Positions 53,558-62,215 of a DNA stretch of 64,000 nt are shown piece by piece. The stretch's first letter is position 1; the number at the start of each line of letters is the position of its first letter. This DNA is from Butyricimonas synergistica DSM 23225 (GTDB taxonomy: Bacteria; Bacteroidota; Bacteroidia; Bacteroidales; Marinifilaceae). Under the pieces are notes generated by a model, which was not told where the DNA came from, ran no database searches, and was given only the letters and a program-made list of their open reading frames with translations. The stretch lies in assembly GCF_000379665.1 (NCBI RefSeq), contig NZ_KB903360.1, forward strand, positions 560,175-624,174, given 5' to 3'. Both the position numbers and the translations under genes were made by a program.

Positions 53558-54714
53558 AGCGCAGGCAGAATTTGTGGATCGTTTTTCTCGTGGTAGCGCT
53601 GATGGGTATTTACACGGTTTACGAGGTGAATCAGCCGCAACCGGTGGATTGGAGTATGAATTTTTCGGTTGATAAGAAAGGACCTTTCGGGACTTATATC
53701 ATGAAGGATGCATTGCCTTATATGTTTCCGAGAGGGAAGGTGATCGTTTCGAGGGTTTCCCCGTGGGAGAGGTGGCGGTTGAAGGATAGCGATCTCCCCG
53801 AGGTGTATTTCTTCGTGAGTATGTATTTCGGGAATATGAACGAGGAGGCACAATTGTTGCTGGATTACACGGGGGAAGGGAACACGCTTTTCCTTTCTGC
53901 CGAATATATACCGGATACCTTGCTGACCGTTGCGGGAGTGAAGGAAGTTCAGGATTCTCGGGGAGGGATGGATTATATCCGCGGATTTAATGAAAAAGCA
54001 TATCCTTTCCGGACAAAACATAAGTATTTCAAGTTGGAAGATTCTTTTGCCGGAGAGGTATTGGGATACGTGGATTCGGTGAATATGCCGAATTTTATTC
54101 GGCTGCCATATGGTGAAGGAATGATTTATCTGCATGCGAATCCGATCGCTTTCACGAATCTTTATTTGCTGGATTCTTTGGCGGGAGATTATTATCAGAA
54201 GGCATTGTCATTCCTTCCTCCCGATTTGAATGTTGTTTGGGATGAATACATGAAAAACGAACGTAAGGGGCAAGCGACCCCTTTCCGGGTGCTTCTTCAG
54301 TATCCGGCGTTGAAGTGGGCGTATATCTTGTTGTTGTTAGGGGGAATTTTATACGTGTTGTTCCGTTCAAAACGGGAGCAGCGGTATATTCCGGTGATTC
54401 GCCCGCCGGAAAACAGGACGTTGGAGTTCGTGGGGGTGGTGAGTTCCTTGTATTACAAACACCGGGATCACGTGGCGATAGCTAATAAGCGGGTGGATTG
54501 TTTCCTGGAAGAAGTCCGTTATTATTATAAATTGCGGACGGATGAGTTGAACGAGGAGTTTATGGTATTGCTGTCGGAGCGTTCGGGCGTGTCGAAAGGA
54601 GAGGTGGAAAAGTTGGTAAAGTTGATTCTGTCGATTCGTGGGGCGGAACACGTGGATAAGGAGGAGTTACGAGAGTTAATGAAATATATAGAGTTGTTTA
54701 AAACTAAAAGATAG
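53554..54714 (+). CDS. DUF4350 domain protein
   Basis: The ATG at 53554 overlaps the preceding stop as ATGA and stands after a strong Shine-Dalgarno AGGAGG (53541-53546), rare in this phylum, so it decides the start. The 386-residue protein has an N-terminal membrane helix (residues 8-25), a periplasmic DUF4350 domain (about 30-235; KGPFGTYIMKDALPYMFPRG and DYTGEGNTLFLSAEYIP), a second helix near 250-270 and a cytoplasmic tail. In Bacteroidota it pairs with MoxR and DUF58 genes. The moxR gene follows 4 bp later. Confidence 0.85.
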   Translation: MKRRQNLWIVFLVVALMGIYTVYEVNQPQPVDWSMNFSVDKKGPFGTYIMKDALPYMFPRGKVIVSRVSPWERWRLKDSDLPEVYFFVSMYFGNMNEEAQLLLDYTGEGNTLFLSAEYIPDTLLTVAGVKEVQDSRGGMDYIRGFNEKAYPFRTKHKYFKLEDSFAGEVLGYVDSVNMPNFIRLPYGEGMIYLHANPIAFTNLYLLDSLAGDYYQKALSFLPPDLNVVWDEYMKNERKGQATPFRVLLQYPALKWAYILLLLGGILYVLFRSKREQRYIPVIRPPENRTLEFVGVVSSLYYKHRDHVAIANKRVDCFLEEVRYYYKLRTDELNEEFMVLLSERSGVSKGEVEKLVKLILSIRGAEHVDKEELRELMKYIELFKTKR

Positions 54715-54718
54715 AAGC

Positions 54719-55696
54719 ATGGAAGATCAGATAAATTTCGAGTCGAGAATTGACTTCACGAGTCTGCACGAGAAGGTAGCCCGGATGCGAGAGCAAATGG
54801 GCAAAGTGATTGTCGGGCAGCGGGAAGTGGCGGATTTGTTGCTTACGGCGATGTTGGCTGACGGACATATATTGATCGAGGGAGTACCCGGAATCGCGAA
54901 AACATTTATGGCAAAGGTGATGGCACGGTTGCTGGACGTGAGTTTCAGCCGGATACAGTTTACTCCGGATTTGATGCCAAGCGATATTCTGGGGACTTCG
55001 GTATTTATCCCGGCAACAGGACGTTTCGAGTACCGGAAGGGACCGATATTTTCCAATATCGTGTTGGTGGATGAGATCAACCGTGCTCCGGCAAAGACAC
55101 AGGCGGCGCTGTTCGAGGTAATGGAGGAACGGCAGATCACGAATGACGGGACGGAGTACAAGATGGATTACCCGTTTGTCGTAGTGGGAACGCAGAACCC
55201 GATCGAACACGAGGGAACGTACCGTTTGCCGGAAGCCCAGTTAGATCGTTTCCTGTTCAAGATAAACGTGACTTACCCGTCCGTAGAGGAGGAGATCAAG
55301 GTGCTCGAGTTGCATGACCGGGGGGCGATTAAGGATTGGAATACGCTGGAACCCGTGTTGAGTGCGGATATGTTGAGGGAATTGCGGAAGTCGGTGTCCC
55401 AAGTGGTTGTCGACCCGAAGATCAAAACATTTATCGTAAATATTGTTTACGCTACGCGCAAGAGCGGGTGGTTGTACCTGGGGGCTTCCCCTCGGGCTTC
55501 GATAGCCTTGATGAACGGGGCGAAGGCGTTTGCGGCTATCCAAGGAAGGGATTTCGTGGTGCCGGATGACGTGTTACAGCTGGCAGCTCCCGTGTTGAGG
55601 CATCGGGTGCAATTGTCTTCCGAGAAGGAATTGGAGGGTGTGACGGTTGATCAAGTCGTGCAACAAATCGTGTCTAAAATAGAAGTACCAAGATAG
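54719..55696 (+). CDS. MoxR-family AAA ATPase
   Basis: The 325-residue ATPase has Walker A GVPGIAKT at 55-62, Walker B ILVDEINRAPAKTQAAL near 118-132, sensor 1 in VVGTQNPIEHEGTYRLPEAQ, and the arginine-rich lid helix (SPRASIALMNGAKAFA). MoxR proteins are thought to act as chaperone-like remodelling factors with von Willebrand A domain proteins. The stop codon overlaps the next start as TAGTG. It sits between DUF4350 and DUF58, the usual arrangement. Confidence 0.95.
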   Translation: MEDQINFESRIDFTSLHEKVARMREQMGKVIVGQREVADLLLTAMLADGHILIEGVPGIAKTFMAKVMARLLDVSFSRIQFTPDLMPSDILGTSVFIPATGRFEYRKGPIFSNIVLVDEINRAPAKTQAALFEVMEERQITNDGTEYKMDYPFVVVGTQNPIEHEGTYRLPEAQLDRFLFKINVTYPSVEEEIKVLELHDRGAIKDWNTLEPVLSADMLRELRKSVSQVVVDPKIKTFIVNIVYATRKSGWLYLGASPRASIALMNGAKAFAAIQGRDFVVPDDVLQLAAPVLRHRVQLSSEKELEGVTVDQVVQQIVSKIEVPR

Positions 55697-57027
55697 TGCG
55701 AGGCTTTAAAGAAACATATCTGACCGGGCGGTTTTTCACCTGTTTATTGCTGGGCGTTTTTGCACTGGTGATGGTTTATATCATCCCCCCGCTATGGATA
55801 TGGGTGACGGGAGCCTTGTGCGTGTTGTGCGTGATGTTGTTGTTAGAATTAATAACTCTTTATCGATACAAGCAAGGCTTTGAGGCATCCCGTGTCGTTG
55901 CGGACAAATTTTCCAACGGGGAGGATAATCCCGTTCGTGTGGTAATCCGAAACGGTTATCCTGTAGGGGTGCGTTGCCGCTTGATTGACGAAATTCCCGT
56001 GGAGTTTCAAAATCGGGATATTTCTTTTCATGTAAGCGTGTCCCCGGGAGAACAAAAAGAGATAAATTATACTTTGCGCCCGACTAAACGAGGTGCGTAC
56101 GGGTTTGGCAAAGTACGTGCGTTTATATCTACCCGGTTGTCACTCGTGGAAAGGCGTTATTCTTTTGATCTGGAGCAAGAAGTCGCTGTTTATCCCTCGT
56201 TTATGATGATGCATCGCTACGAGTTGATGGCTTACGGGAATTATCACCCGGAGAATGGGGCTATCCGTACCCGTGCGTTAGGAGGGAATATGGCATTCGA
56301 GCAGATAAAGCCTTACGTGGTGGGAGATGATCCCCGTACCGTAAACTGGAAAGCCACGGCGAAGCATAATCATTTGATGGTAAATACGTACACGGAGGAA
56401 CGCTCTCAGCAGATTTATTGCCTCGTGGATAAGGGACGTACGATGCAATCGCCTTTTAATGGTATGACGATGCTCGACCACGCGATAAATACGGTGCTGA
56501 CGTTGTCTAACGTGATCTTGAAGAAGGGTGACCGGGCAGGTTTGATCACTTTCTCGAATACTTCCCGAAATTGCGTGAAGGCAGATAACCGGATGGGACA
56601 GCTGAACAAGATTAGTGAATCCCTGTATCGGTTGGAAACACACTATCAGGAAGCGGATTTCGAGAAATTGTATGTTTCGGTTGTCCGGCAAATTCCTACC
56701 CGTAGTTTGTTGATCCTCTTTACCAATTTCGATACTGTGACCGGGATGAAACGCCATCTCCCTGCATTACGGCAGTTGGCTACCCGGCATTTGGTATTGG
56801 TCGTTTTATTTGAAAACTCGGAACTGAATAAGGCAATGGAACGCCCCGTACGTGGAGTCAAGGATGTTTATTTTGAAACGATCGCTACCGGATTCGCCAT
56901 GGAGAAACGGCAAATGGTGCGAGAGTTGAGCCAATTAGGCATTCGGGTGATCCTTTCCAAACCGGAAGCCCTCACGGTAAATAGTATTAATAGTTACCTA
57001 GATTTGAAGGAGCGGAAGCTGATATGA
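55696..57027 (+). CDS. DUF58 domain protein (von Willebrand A-like)
   Basis: The 443-residue protein starts with GTG at 55696, overlapping the MoxR stop. Two membrane helices lie in residues 14-55, followed by a beta-sandwich segment and the DUF58 core from about 200, with VVGDDPRTVNWKATAKHNHL as the signature and a VWA-like domain with CLVDKGRTMQS in place of a full DxSxS MIDAS, suggesting the metal site is altered. It probably works with the MoxR ATPase. It ends the operon at a terminator hairpin. Confidence 0.9.
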   Translation: MRGFKETYLTGRFFTCLLLGVFALVMVYIIPPLWIWVTGALCVLCVMLLLELITLYRYKQGFEASRVVADKFSNGEDNPVRVVIRNGYPVGVRCRLIDEIPVEFQNRDISFHVSVSPGEQKEINYTLRPTKRGAYGFGKVRAFISTRLSLVERRYSFDLEQEVAVYPSFMMMHRYELMAYGNYHPENGAIRTRALGGNMAFEQIKPYVVGDDPRTVNWKATAKHNHLMVNTYTEERSQQIYCLVDKGRTMQSPFNGMTMLDHAINTVLTLSNVILKKGDRAGLITFSNTSRNCVKADNRMGQLNKISESLYRLETHYQEADFEKLYVSVVRQIPTRSLLILFTNFDTVTGMKRHLPALRQLATRHLVLVVLFENSELNKAMERPVRGVKDVYFETIATGFAMEKRQMVRELSQLGIRVILSKPEALTVNSINSYLDLKERKLI

Positions 57028-57048
57028 TGCCTCCGCTTTTTTATTTTT
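57011..57048 (+). terminator. Terminator of SpoIIM-MoxR-DUF58 operon
   Basis: AGCGGA (57011-57016) and TCCGCT (57032-57037) pair around the DUF58 stop codon, followed by an interrupted run of T. The tail reads into the end of the convergent MMPL gene. Confidence 0.6.
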
Positions 57049-59401
57049 CTTTTACATCCCCTTCCGCGAAAATATCGATTTTAGGTTCTTGGAATGTCTT
57101 GTTCGTGGTATGCTTGTCCAGCGTCAGCAAAAGCGACGGGAGGAGTATCAAGTTGGAGAGCATGGCGGCTAACAACGTGATTGATACCAGAATACCTAAA
57201 GCGACGGTTCCCCCGAAATCGGAAAGGGCGAAGATTCCGAAGCCAAAGAATAGGATGATAGCATTGTATATCATGCTTTGCCCGGCTTCTTTCAATGCCA
57301 ATACAGCGGAAGAACGGATACTCCAGTTCGTTCCTTGCAACTCCTGGCGGTATTTTGCCAGATAGTGGATCGTTCCGTCCACCGAGATACCGAACGCGAT
57401 ACTGAATACCAGAATCGTGGACGCCTTGATCGGGATTCCGAAGTATCCCATGATGGCAGCCGTAATGATCTGTGGAATAATATTAGGAAGGAGAGCCACG
57501 AGTACCATACGTTTGCTCTTGAACATCCATGCCATGAATAGGGCGATCAGGAAGATTGCCAAGGCGAGCGAGGTAAACAGGTTGAATACAAGATATTGAG
57601 TACCTTTAAAGAAAATGATACTTGAACCTGTGACTTTCACCGTGTAGCGATCGCTAGGAAAATATTTTTCAACAATCTCGTAGAGTTTATTCTCTTTCTC
57701 CTGCATTTTTTTGGTGCCGATGTCTTTGATGCGGAAACTTAGTCGTGTTCGCTGGAGGGAGGAGTCAACAAATGAATTCGCTTGGTTGCCAAGTTCTCCC
57801 GTGGATTGCGAAGCATATTTCAGAATAAAGTTCTTCGTCATGTTGGTCGGGAGCTTGTAATAAGTCGGCTTGCCGTTATAAAATGCCTGGTTGGCAAATT
57901 TGATTACTTCCACGATAGAAATAGGCTTAGATATATCTTCATCTTTGGCTAGTTCCTTGGAGAGCTTGTCCAGCTTTTCAAGATTTGGCAGGTTTAAAAC
58001 TTGCTTTGGTTTTTTGAAATCGACAGTAACCTCAAGGGGCATCAATCCGTCAAAGTTTTGTTCAAAGAAGGAGAGATCCTGACGAATGGGATCCGTTTCT
58101 TTCAAGTCATCTACCATGTAACCGGTAGACTTTATCATGGATATCCCTATCCCGCCCAAGATAACAACAATAATTGCAATAGCATACACGACATTCCGGC
58201 GATTGAGGATAAGCTGAATTACACGATCTATAGTGTTATTTACCAGTTTATTGTGTAGATGTTTGATTTGTTTGCTATCCGGATCGGGCATAAAGCTGAA
58301 CCCGCAGGGAATCATGATGAGGCATACGAAGTAAACAAAGGCAATACCGATCGATGCCGTGATTCCAAATTCTACAAGGATTTGGCTGGAAGTCACGATA
58401 AACGTGGCAAACCCGGCAGCCGTGGTTAGATTACTCAAAAAGGAAGCATTTCCAATCCTTTGAATCATGCGTTGCAGTGCCTTGATTTTGTTACCGTGCC
58501 GATCGTATTCCGCGTGGAACTTATTAATCATGAACACCAGATTCGGTATACAGATCACGATTAACAAAGGCGGGAGCATAGCAGTCAACAAGGTAATCTT
58601 AATCCCTAGCATAGACATGACACCGACCGTCCAACTCACGCAGATCAACACGATCAGCAAACAGAAACTGATGATTCTGAAAGAACGGAAAAATAGATAC
58701 AGTATGCACGTGGTAATCAACAGGGACAGGAAGATGAACATATACATTTCCCCCTTGATGTTTTCGGCATTGATTACTCGTATGTAGGGCATTCCCGAGT
58801 AATGCATCTGTATGTTGTATTTCGCCGAATAATTTTCCGTGATTTCTAATACTTCTTTGACTAAGCCAACCCGAGCGGGGGAATTCATCACCTCGGCAGA
58901 AACCGAAACCATCATCCCGTAGATGTCTTTCGATTTATTGAAAAGCGTCCCGTCGTAGAACGGTAAATTTTCAATGATATTGACTAGGCTATCCAGTTCT
59001 CGTTGGTCTTTGATTTGTTTCGGGAAGATGGAGTGGATCTCGAATTTTTTATTGACGGTATCTTTTTGCAAGTTATACGAATGCGTGATATCCACGAGGG
59101 CAATCACCCCGTGTAAGGTTTTCAAGCTGTCGCACATGGCAATCCAGTCGTTCAGCTTGTCCAATTGGTAGAAATCTTTGTCCTGGACGGCAAAAACCAT
59201 AACGTTGCCTTCTTGTCCGAATTTCTCGTGGAAATCGACATAATCCAGGTAAGCACTATCCGTGGCAGGTAGTAGGTTGGCATATTCGTACGACATTTCC
59301 ACCTTGGGAATTTGAATTCCCATGAAGATGGTTATGATTAAGATGCCTGTAATAAAGGCAATCCGGTTACGAAGAAGAATCCCTGCTATCTTAGTCCACA
59401 T
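57041..59401 (-). CDS. MMPL/RND-family membrane transporter
   Basis: The 786-residue protein has twelve membrane helices in two RND blocks, each preceded by a large periplasmic loop: helix 1 near 13-32, loop to about 220, six-helix block, loop about 430-600, second block. MLPPLLIVICIPNLVFMINK and FSIAFGISVDGTIHYLAKY are the helices with family-conserved polar residues. This is the single-subunit MMPL type of the RND superfamily (as in lipid, hopanoid or sterol exporters), not a tripartite drug pump, because the periplasmic loops are short and no MFP or TolC-like gene is adjacent. The substrate is probably a lipid, by inference. Confidence 0.85.
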   Translation of the reverse strand: MWTKIAGILLRNRIAFITGILIITIFMGIQIPKVEMSYEYANLLPATDSAYLDYVDFHEKFGQEGNVMVFAVQDKDFYQLDKLNDWIAMCDSLKTLHGVIALVDITHSYNLQKDTVNKKFEIHSIFPKQIKDQRELDSLVNIIENLPFYDGTLFNKSKDIYGMMVSVSAEVMNSPARVGLVKEVLEITENYSAKYNIQMHYSGMPYIRVINAENIKGEMYMFIFLSLLITTCILYLFFRSFRIISFCLLIVLICVSWTVGVMSMLGIKITLLTAMLPPLLIVICIPNLVFMINKFHAEYDRHGNKIKALQRMIQRIGNASFLSNLTTAAGFATFIVTSSQILVEFGITASIGIAFVYFVCLIMIPCGFSFMPDPDSKQIKHLHNKLVNNTIDRVIQLILNRRNVVYAIAIIVVILGGIGISMIKSTGYMVDDLKETDPIRQDLSFFEQNFDGLMPLEVTVDFKKPKQVLNLPNLEKLDKLSKELAKDEDISKPISIVEVIKFANQAFYNGKPTYYKLPTNMTKNFILKYASQSTGELGNQANSFVDSSLQRTRLSFRIKDIGTKKMQEKENKLYEIVEKYFPSDRYTVKVTGSSIIFFKGTQYLVFNLFTSLALAIFLIALFMAWMFKSKRMVLVALLPNIIPQIITAAIMGYFGIPIKASTILVFSIAFGISVDGTIHYLAKYRQELQGTNWSIRSSAVLALKEAGQSMIYNAIILFFGFGIFALSDFGGTVALGILVSITLLAAMLSNLILLPSLLLTLDKHTTNKTFQEPKIDIFAEGDVKEK

Positions 59402-59450
59402 GATGTTTTTATTGTTTACGCATTTGTAGGCAAAAGTAGGATAAATGTGG

Positions 59451-59780
59451 TTAATCTTTTAAGAGTTTGGGATTTTTTTTGTGCCGATTAGCATCTCTTG
59501 CTGTTTTTTTTGCAAAATTATTGTTTATTGCCTCGTTCAAATCCACTCCCGTTTGGTTTGCCAAACACACCAGTACCCACAACACGTCGCTCAACTCGTC
59601 GGCTAGGTTGTCTACTTCCCCTTCCTTGTAAGATTGTTCCCCGTACTTTCTCGCGATCACCCGGGCTAGTTCCCCGACTTCTTCCACGAGAATCGTCATA
59701 TTTGTTAATTCGCTAAAATATCTGACTCCATGAGTCTTAATCCAAGCGTCTACTGCTGTTTGTAATTCTGCTATGTCCAC
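59451..59780 (-). CDS. MazG-like nucleotide pyrophosphohydrolase
   Basis: The 109-residue protein is a single all-alpha NTP pyrophosphohydrolase domain. The metal-binding residues are in EEVGELARVIARK and ADELSDVLWVLVCLANQTG, giving the ExxE and ExxD pattern of MazG and dCTPase-like enzymes. It probably removes non-canonical or excess nucleotides, though the substrate is unclear. It is 17 bp downstream of dtd, and both may be on one transcript. The N-terminus lacks nothing obvious. Confidence 0.85.
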   Translation of the reverse strand: MDIAELQTAVDAWIKTHGVRYFSELTNMTILVEEVGELARVIARKYGEQSYKEGEVDNLADELSDVLWVLVCLANQTGVDLNEAINNNFAKKTARDANRHKKNPKLLKD

Positions 59781-59797
59781 GGTGTTGAATTTAGAAT

Positions 59798-60250
59798 TTA
59801 AATTTTAGATTTGCTATCGATTATAATAGTTACAGGTCCGTCATTTATTAATTCGACTTTCATATCTGCTCCAAATTGTCCGGTTTGAACCTCTTTGTGG
59901 AGTTCTTTGTTTAAAGTAGATACGAATTTTTCGTATAAAGGAACAGAAATTGCAGGTGGTGCGGCATCAATATAAGAGGGGCGATTGCCTTTTTTTGTAC
60001 GAGCCATTAGAGTAAATTGGCTAACAGCAAGAATTTCACCCTCGGTTTCTAGTATAGATTTGTTCATCACTCCATTCTCGTCATCGAAAATACGAAGGTT
60101 TACGATCTTGGAAGCTAGCCATGCAATATCTTCGTCCGTGTCATCAGCTTGAATGCCGACTAAAATGAGTAATCCGCTCTTGATAGATGAGAATATTTTT
60201 TGTTCAATTGTAACACTTGCCCGTGTGACTCTTTGAATAACGATTTTCAT
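59798..60250 (-). CDS. dtd: D-aminoacyl-tRNA deacylase
   Basis: The 150-residue enzyme (start at the ATG at 60248-60250) begins with MKIVIQRVTRASV and removes D-amino acids wrongly attached to tRNA. The catalytic motifs are both present: SQFTLMARTKKGNRPS near 79-94 and NDGPVTI near 138-144 (the Gly-cis-Pro). Length is normal. The open frame continues 14 codons upstream, into an A/T-rich intergenic stretch, which I reject as coding. Confidence 0.95.
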   Translation of the reverse strand: MKIVIQRVTRASVTIEQKIFSSIKSGLLILVGIQADDTDEDIAWLASKIVNLRIFDDENGVMNKSILETEGEILAVSQFTLMARTKKGNRPSYIDAAPPAISVPLYEKFVSTLNKELHKEVQTGQFGADMKVELINDGPVTIIIDSKSKI

Positions 60251-60338
60251 TTGAAATTTAGGTTTTAAAATTAGAGTGAAATATATAAACATTTTCGCTT
60301 ATATACTCCACTCTAAATTTTAAATTTTAAATTCTAAA

Positions 60339-61562
60339 TTATTTATGTCTTGCGTAAAGCTCTTTGATAGAATCGGCAAGTCTCTTGACACCTTCGATGT
60401 TCTTTTCTTCGCTCATGTAAGAGAAGTTGATACGCATGGTGTTTTTACCTTTACCGTTAACGAAGAACACGGTTCCGAGAACGAAAGCCACGTTTTTCTC
60501 GATAGCGATCTGGAACAACTCTTCTGCGTCGTATCCTTCCGGCAGGTTTAAGAACAGGAACAAACCACCTTCCGGGCGAGTCCAAGTAACACCTTCTGGC
60601 ATGTATTGTTCGAAAGCACCTAGCATCGCTTCCAGTTTCTTGCGATACATGTCAACGATCTTTTTCACGTTGGCGTCAAAGTAGTTCTTCTGGAAGAATT
60701 TCACGGTAATCTTCTGCAAGAAAGCGGAAGTACAAAGGTCAGTACTTTGTTTTGCTTTCACGAAGTTGTCGATTACCATCGGGTGAGCCAATACCCAACC
60801 CATGCGGAATCCCGGCATGAAAATCTTGGAGAAAGTACCCAGGGTAATCACGTTGCCTTCGCCGTTATCGAGGTCGTACAACATGCGTTGCGGTTTACCG
60901 GAGAAACGTAATTCACGGTAAGGGCTGTCCTCGATAATCATGATCTCGTATTTCTTGGCTATTCCCAAAATCTCGATTCTTCTCTCTTCCGGCATGGTCA
61001 TACCGGCGGGATTCTGGAAGTCCGGGATCAAGTAAATGAATTTCGGTTTTTCACCTTTAGCCTTCATTTCAGCCAAAGTTTTCTCCAGTTCCACGGCACT
61101 CATCCCTTGTTCGTCTTGCGGGATACCTACACCCACGCCGCCGTAAGAGTTGAACGCGCCGAGAGCCCCCAGGTAAGAAGGCAATTCGCAAATATATTTG
61201 TCGCCGCGATTCAAGAAAATTTTACCCACTGTGTCCAAACCTTGTTGGGAAGAGGTGATGATCGTGATATTTTCCTTGGTCACATAGCTTAAACCTTGAT
61301 CCCGGTAACGTTGTGCAAGAATTTCCAGTAATTCGGGCACACCTTCGGTTGAACCGTACTGGCAAGCGGCAGCACCATCCGTGGCGATAACTTCTGCGCA
61401 AATCTCTTGCAATTGTTCCAGAGGGAAAGATTCTTTAGCGGGTAGTCCCCCGGCGAAAGAGATAATTTCCGGTTTTTGAGTTAACTTCAATAACTCTCTA
61501 ATAGCAGAGCGCTTCATTCCTTTGGCGCTGTCTGATAAAATTTCTTTGTAGTCGCTAACCAT
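60339..61562 (-). CDS. PLP-dependent aminotransferase (2-aminoadipate/MocR-type group)
   Basis: The 407-residue enzyme is a fold-type I aminotransferase. The Schiff-base lysine is K246 in TLGTFSKIFMPGFRMGW, with NPAG at 184-187, DSPYREL near 212-218 and the SSQQGLD loop near 104-110. The N-terminal ISFAGGLPAKESFP is typical of the LysN/MocR-associated group that includes 2-aminoadipate and branched-chain aminotransferases. There is no DNA-binding domain, so it is not a MocR regulator. The donor substrate is not readable. The gene stands alone. Confidence 0.9.
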   Translation of the reverse strand: MVSDYKEILSDSAKGMKRSAIRELLKLTQKPEIISFAGGLPAKESFPLEQLQEICAEVIATDGAAACQYGSTEGVPELLEILAQRYRDQGLSYVTKENITIITSSQQGLDTVGKIFLNRGDKYICELPSYLGALGAFNSYGGVGVGIPQDEQGMSAVELEKTLAEMKAKGEKPKFIYLIPDFQNPAGMTMPEERRIEILGIAKKYEIMIIEDSPYRELRFSGKPQRMLYDLDNGEGNVITLGTFSKIFMPGFRMGWVLAHPMVIDNFVKAKQSTDLCTSAFLQKITVKFFQKNYFDANVKKIVDMYRKKLEAMLGAFEQYMPEGVTWTRPEGGLFLFLNLPEGYDAEELFQIAIEKNVAFVLGTVFFVNGKGKNTMRINFSYMSEEKNIEGVKRLADSIKELYARHK

Positions 61563-62089
61563 GTTTATCTGTTTTAAAGTGAATATACGCTGTTATGTAT
61601 TTGTGTTGCGAAGTTAATAATAAGTTTTTGAAATAAAATTTTTCATATCAATTTTTTAATAAAATCGATTGCAAAACTTTCAATTTTGATGTTTTTGAGT
61701 CGTTTTAGTAATAATCCGGAGTGCGAGTGGATGGATTTTCGCGTGAGTATCACGTGGATAACCATGGTGAATTTTAAATGAATCCTATTTTATTTTCGTT
61801 TTAAACTCGTCATGAACTCTATATGAACTTTATATGAACCTTATATGAACTCTATTTATAATAGTGTTCATAAAGGGTTATGAAAGGTGAACTAAAATTG
61901 TGTAAATGGGTTTGATACAAGTTTTATACAGATTTAATTCTATATTTATTGAGGTTTTTGCGGGGACTTACGGCTGTTTGCCTGATGGCGTTCCCTTTTA
62001 TGGTTTTTATTCGTATATTTGTGTTATCTTGAAAAGTTAGGTTGTGCCGTGGTAACGTGTTAAAAAGGAAAGATGATAATAATTTGAAT
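61563..62089. other. Non-coding interval upstream of the ML locus
   Basis: About 530 bp without a credible long coding frame. It contains repeat element B at 61811-61875 and a lone -7-like TATATTTG at 62014-62021. A partial -7 match (TAACTTCG, 61609-61616) on the minus strand may serve the aminotransferase gene. I see no RNA gene. Confidence 0.55.
61811..61875. repeat. Intergenic element B: four 11-bp repeats and hairpin
   Basis: Four direct 11-bp units (CATGAACTCTA, TATGAACTTTA, TATGAACCTTA, TATGAACTCTA) at 61811-61854 run into TTTATAATAG and TGTTCATAAAG. TATGAAC-t-CTATT-tat-AATAG-t-GTTCATA forms a hairpin of the same shape and loop as element A at 28413-28555, with the one mismatched pair T-T instead of G-G. 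Confidence 0.8.
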
Positions 62090-62215
62090 ATGCAGGTGAT
62101 GAAATTACTAGATTATTGGGCATTGTATCTATACCATTGGGATCAAAAATATTTTGTAATTATATTTATTTTTCATAACTTTGAAACAATCATAAAATAT
62201 GTGCACATGATATGA
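62090..62215 (+). CDS. Doubtful 41-residue hydrophobic ORF
   Basis: A 41-codon frame from the ATG at 62090 encodes MQVMKLLDYWALYLYHWDQK followed by a hydrophobic stretch (FVIIFIFHNF) and ends in a TGA that overlaps the ATG at 62212. The promoter for the ML gene lies inside it, so the frame may be accidental. The start-stop overlap is the only point in favour. Confidence 0.15.
   Translation: MQVMKLLDYWALYLYHWDQKYFVIIFIFHNFETIIKYVHMI
62153..62183 (+). promoter_or_regulatory. Promoter of NPC2-like gene
   Basis: TTTG at 62153-62156 and TAACTTTG at 62176-62183 are separated by 19 bp, a full match to the Bacteroidota consensus. The expected start of transcription is near 62190. Confidence 0.75.

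Noticed and set aside
57041-59401. Tripartite drug efflux pump (AcrB-like)
   Set aside because: Protein length is 786, with short periplasmic loops and no adaptor or outer-membrane channel gene nearby; MMPL type fits better.
61811-61854. CRISPR array suspicion from four direct repeats
   Set aside because: Units are 11 bp, adjoin without spacers, and no cas gene is present.
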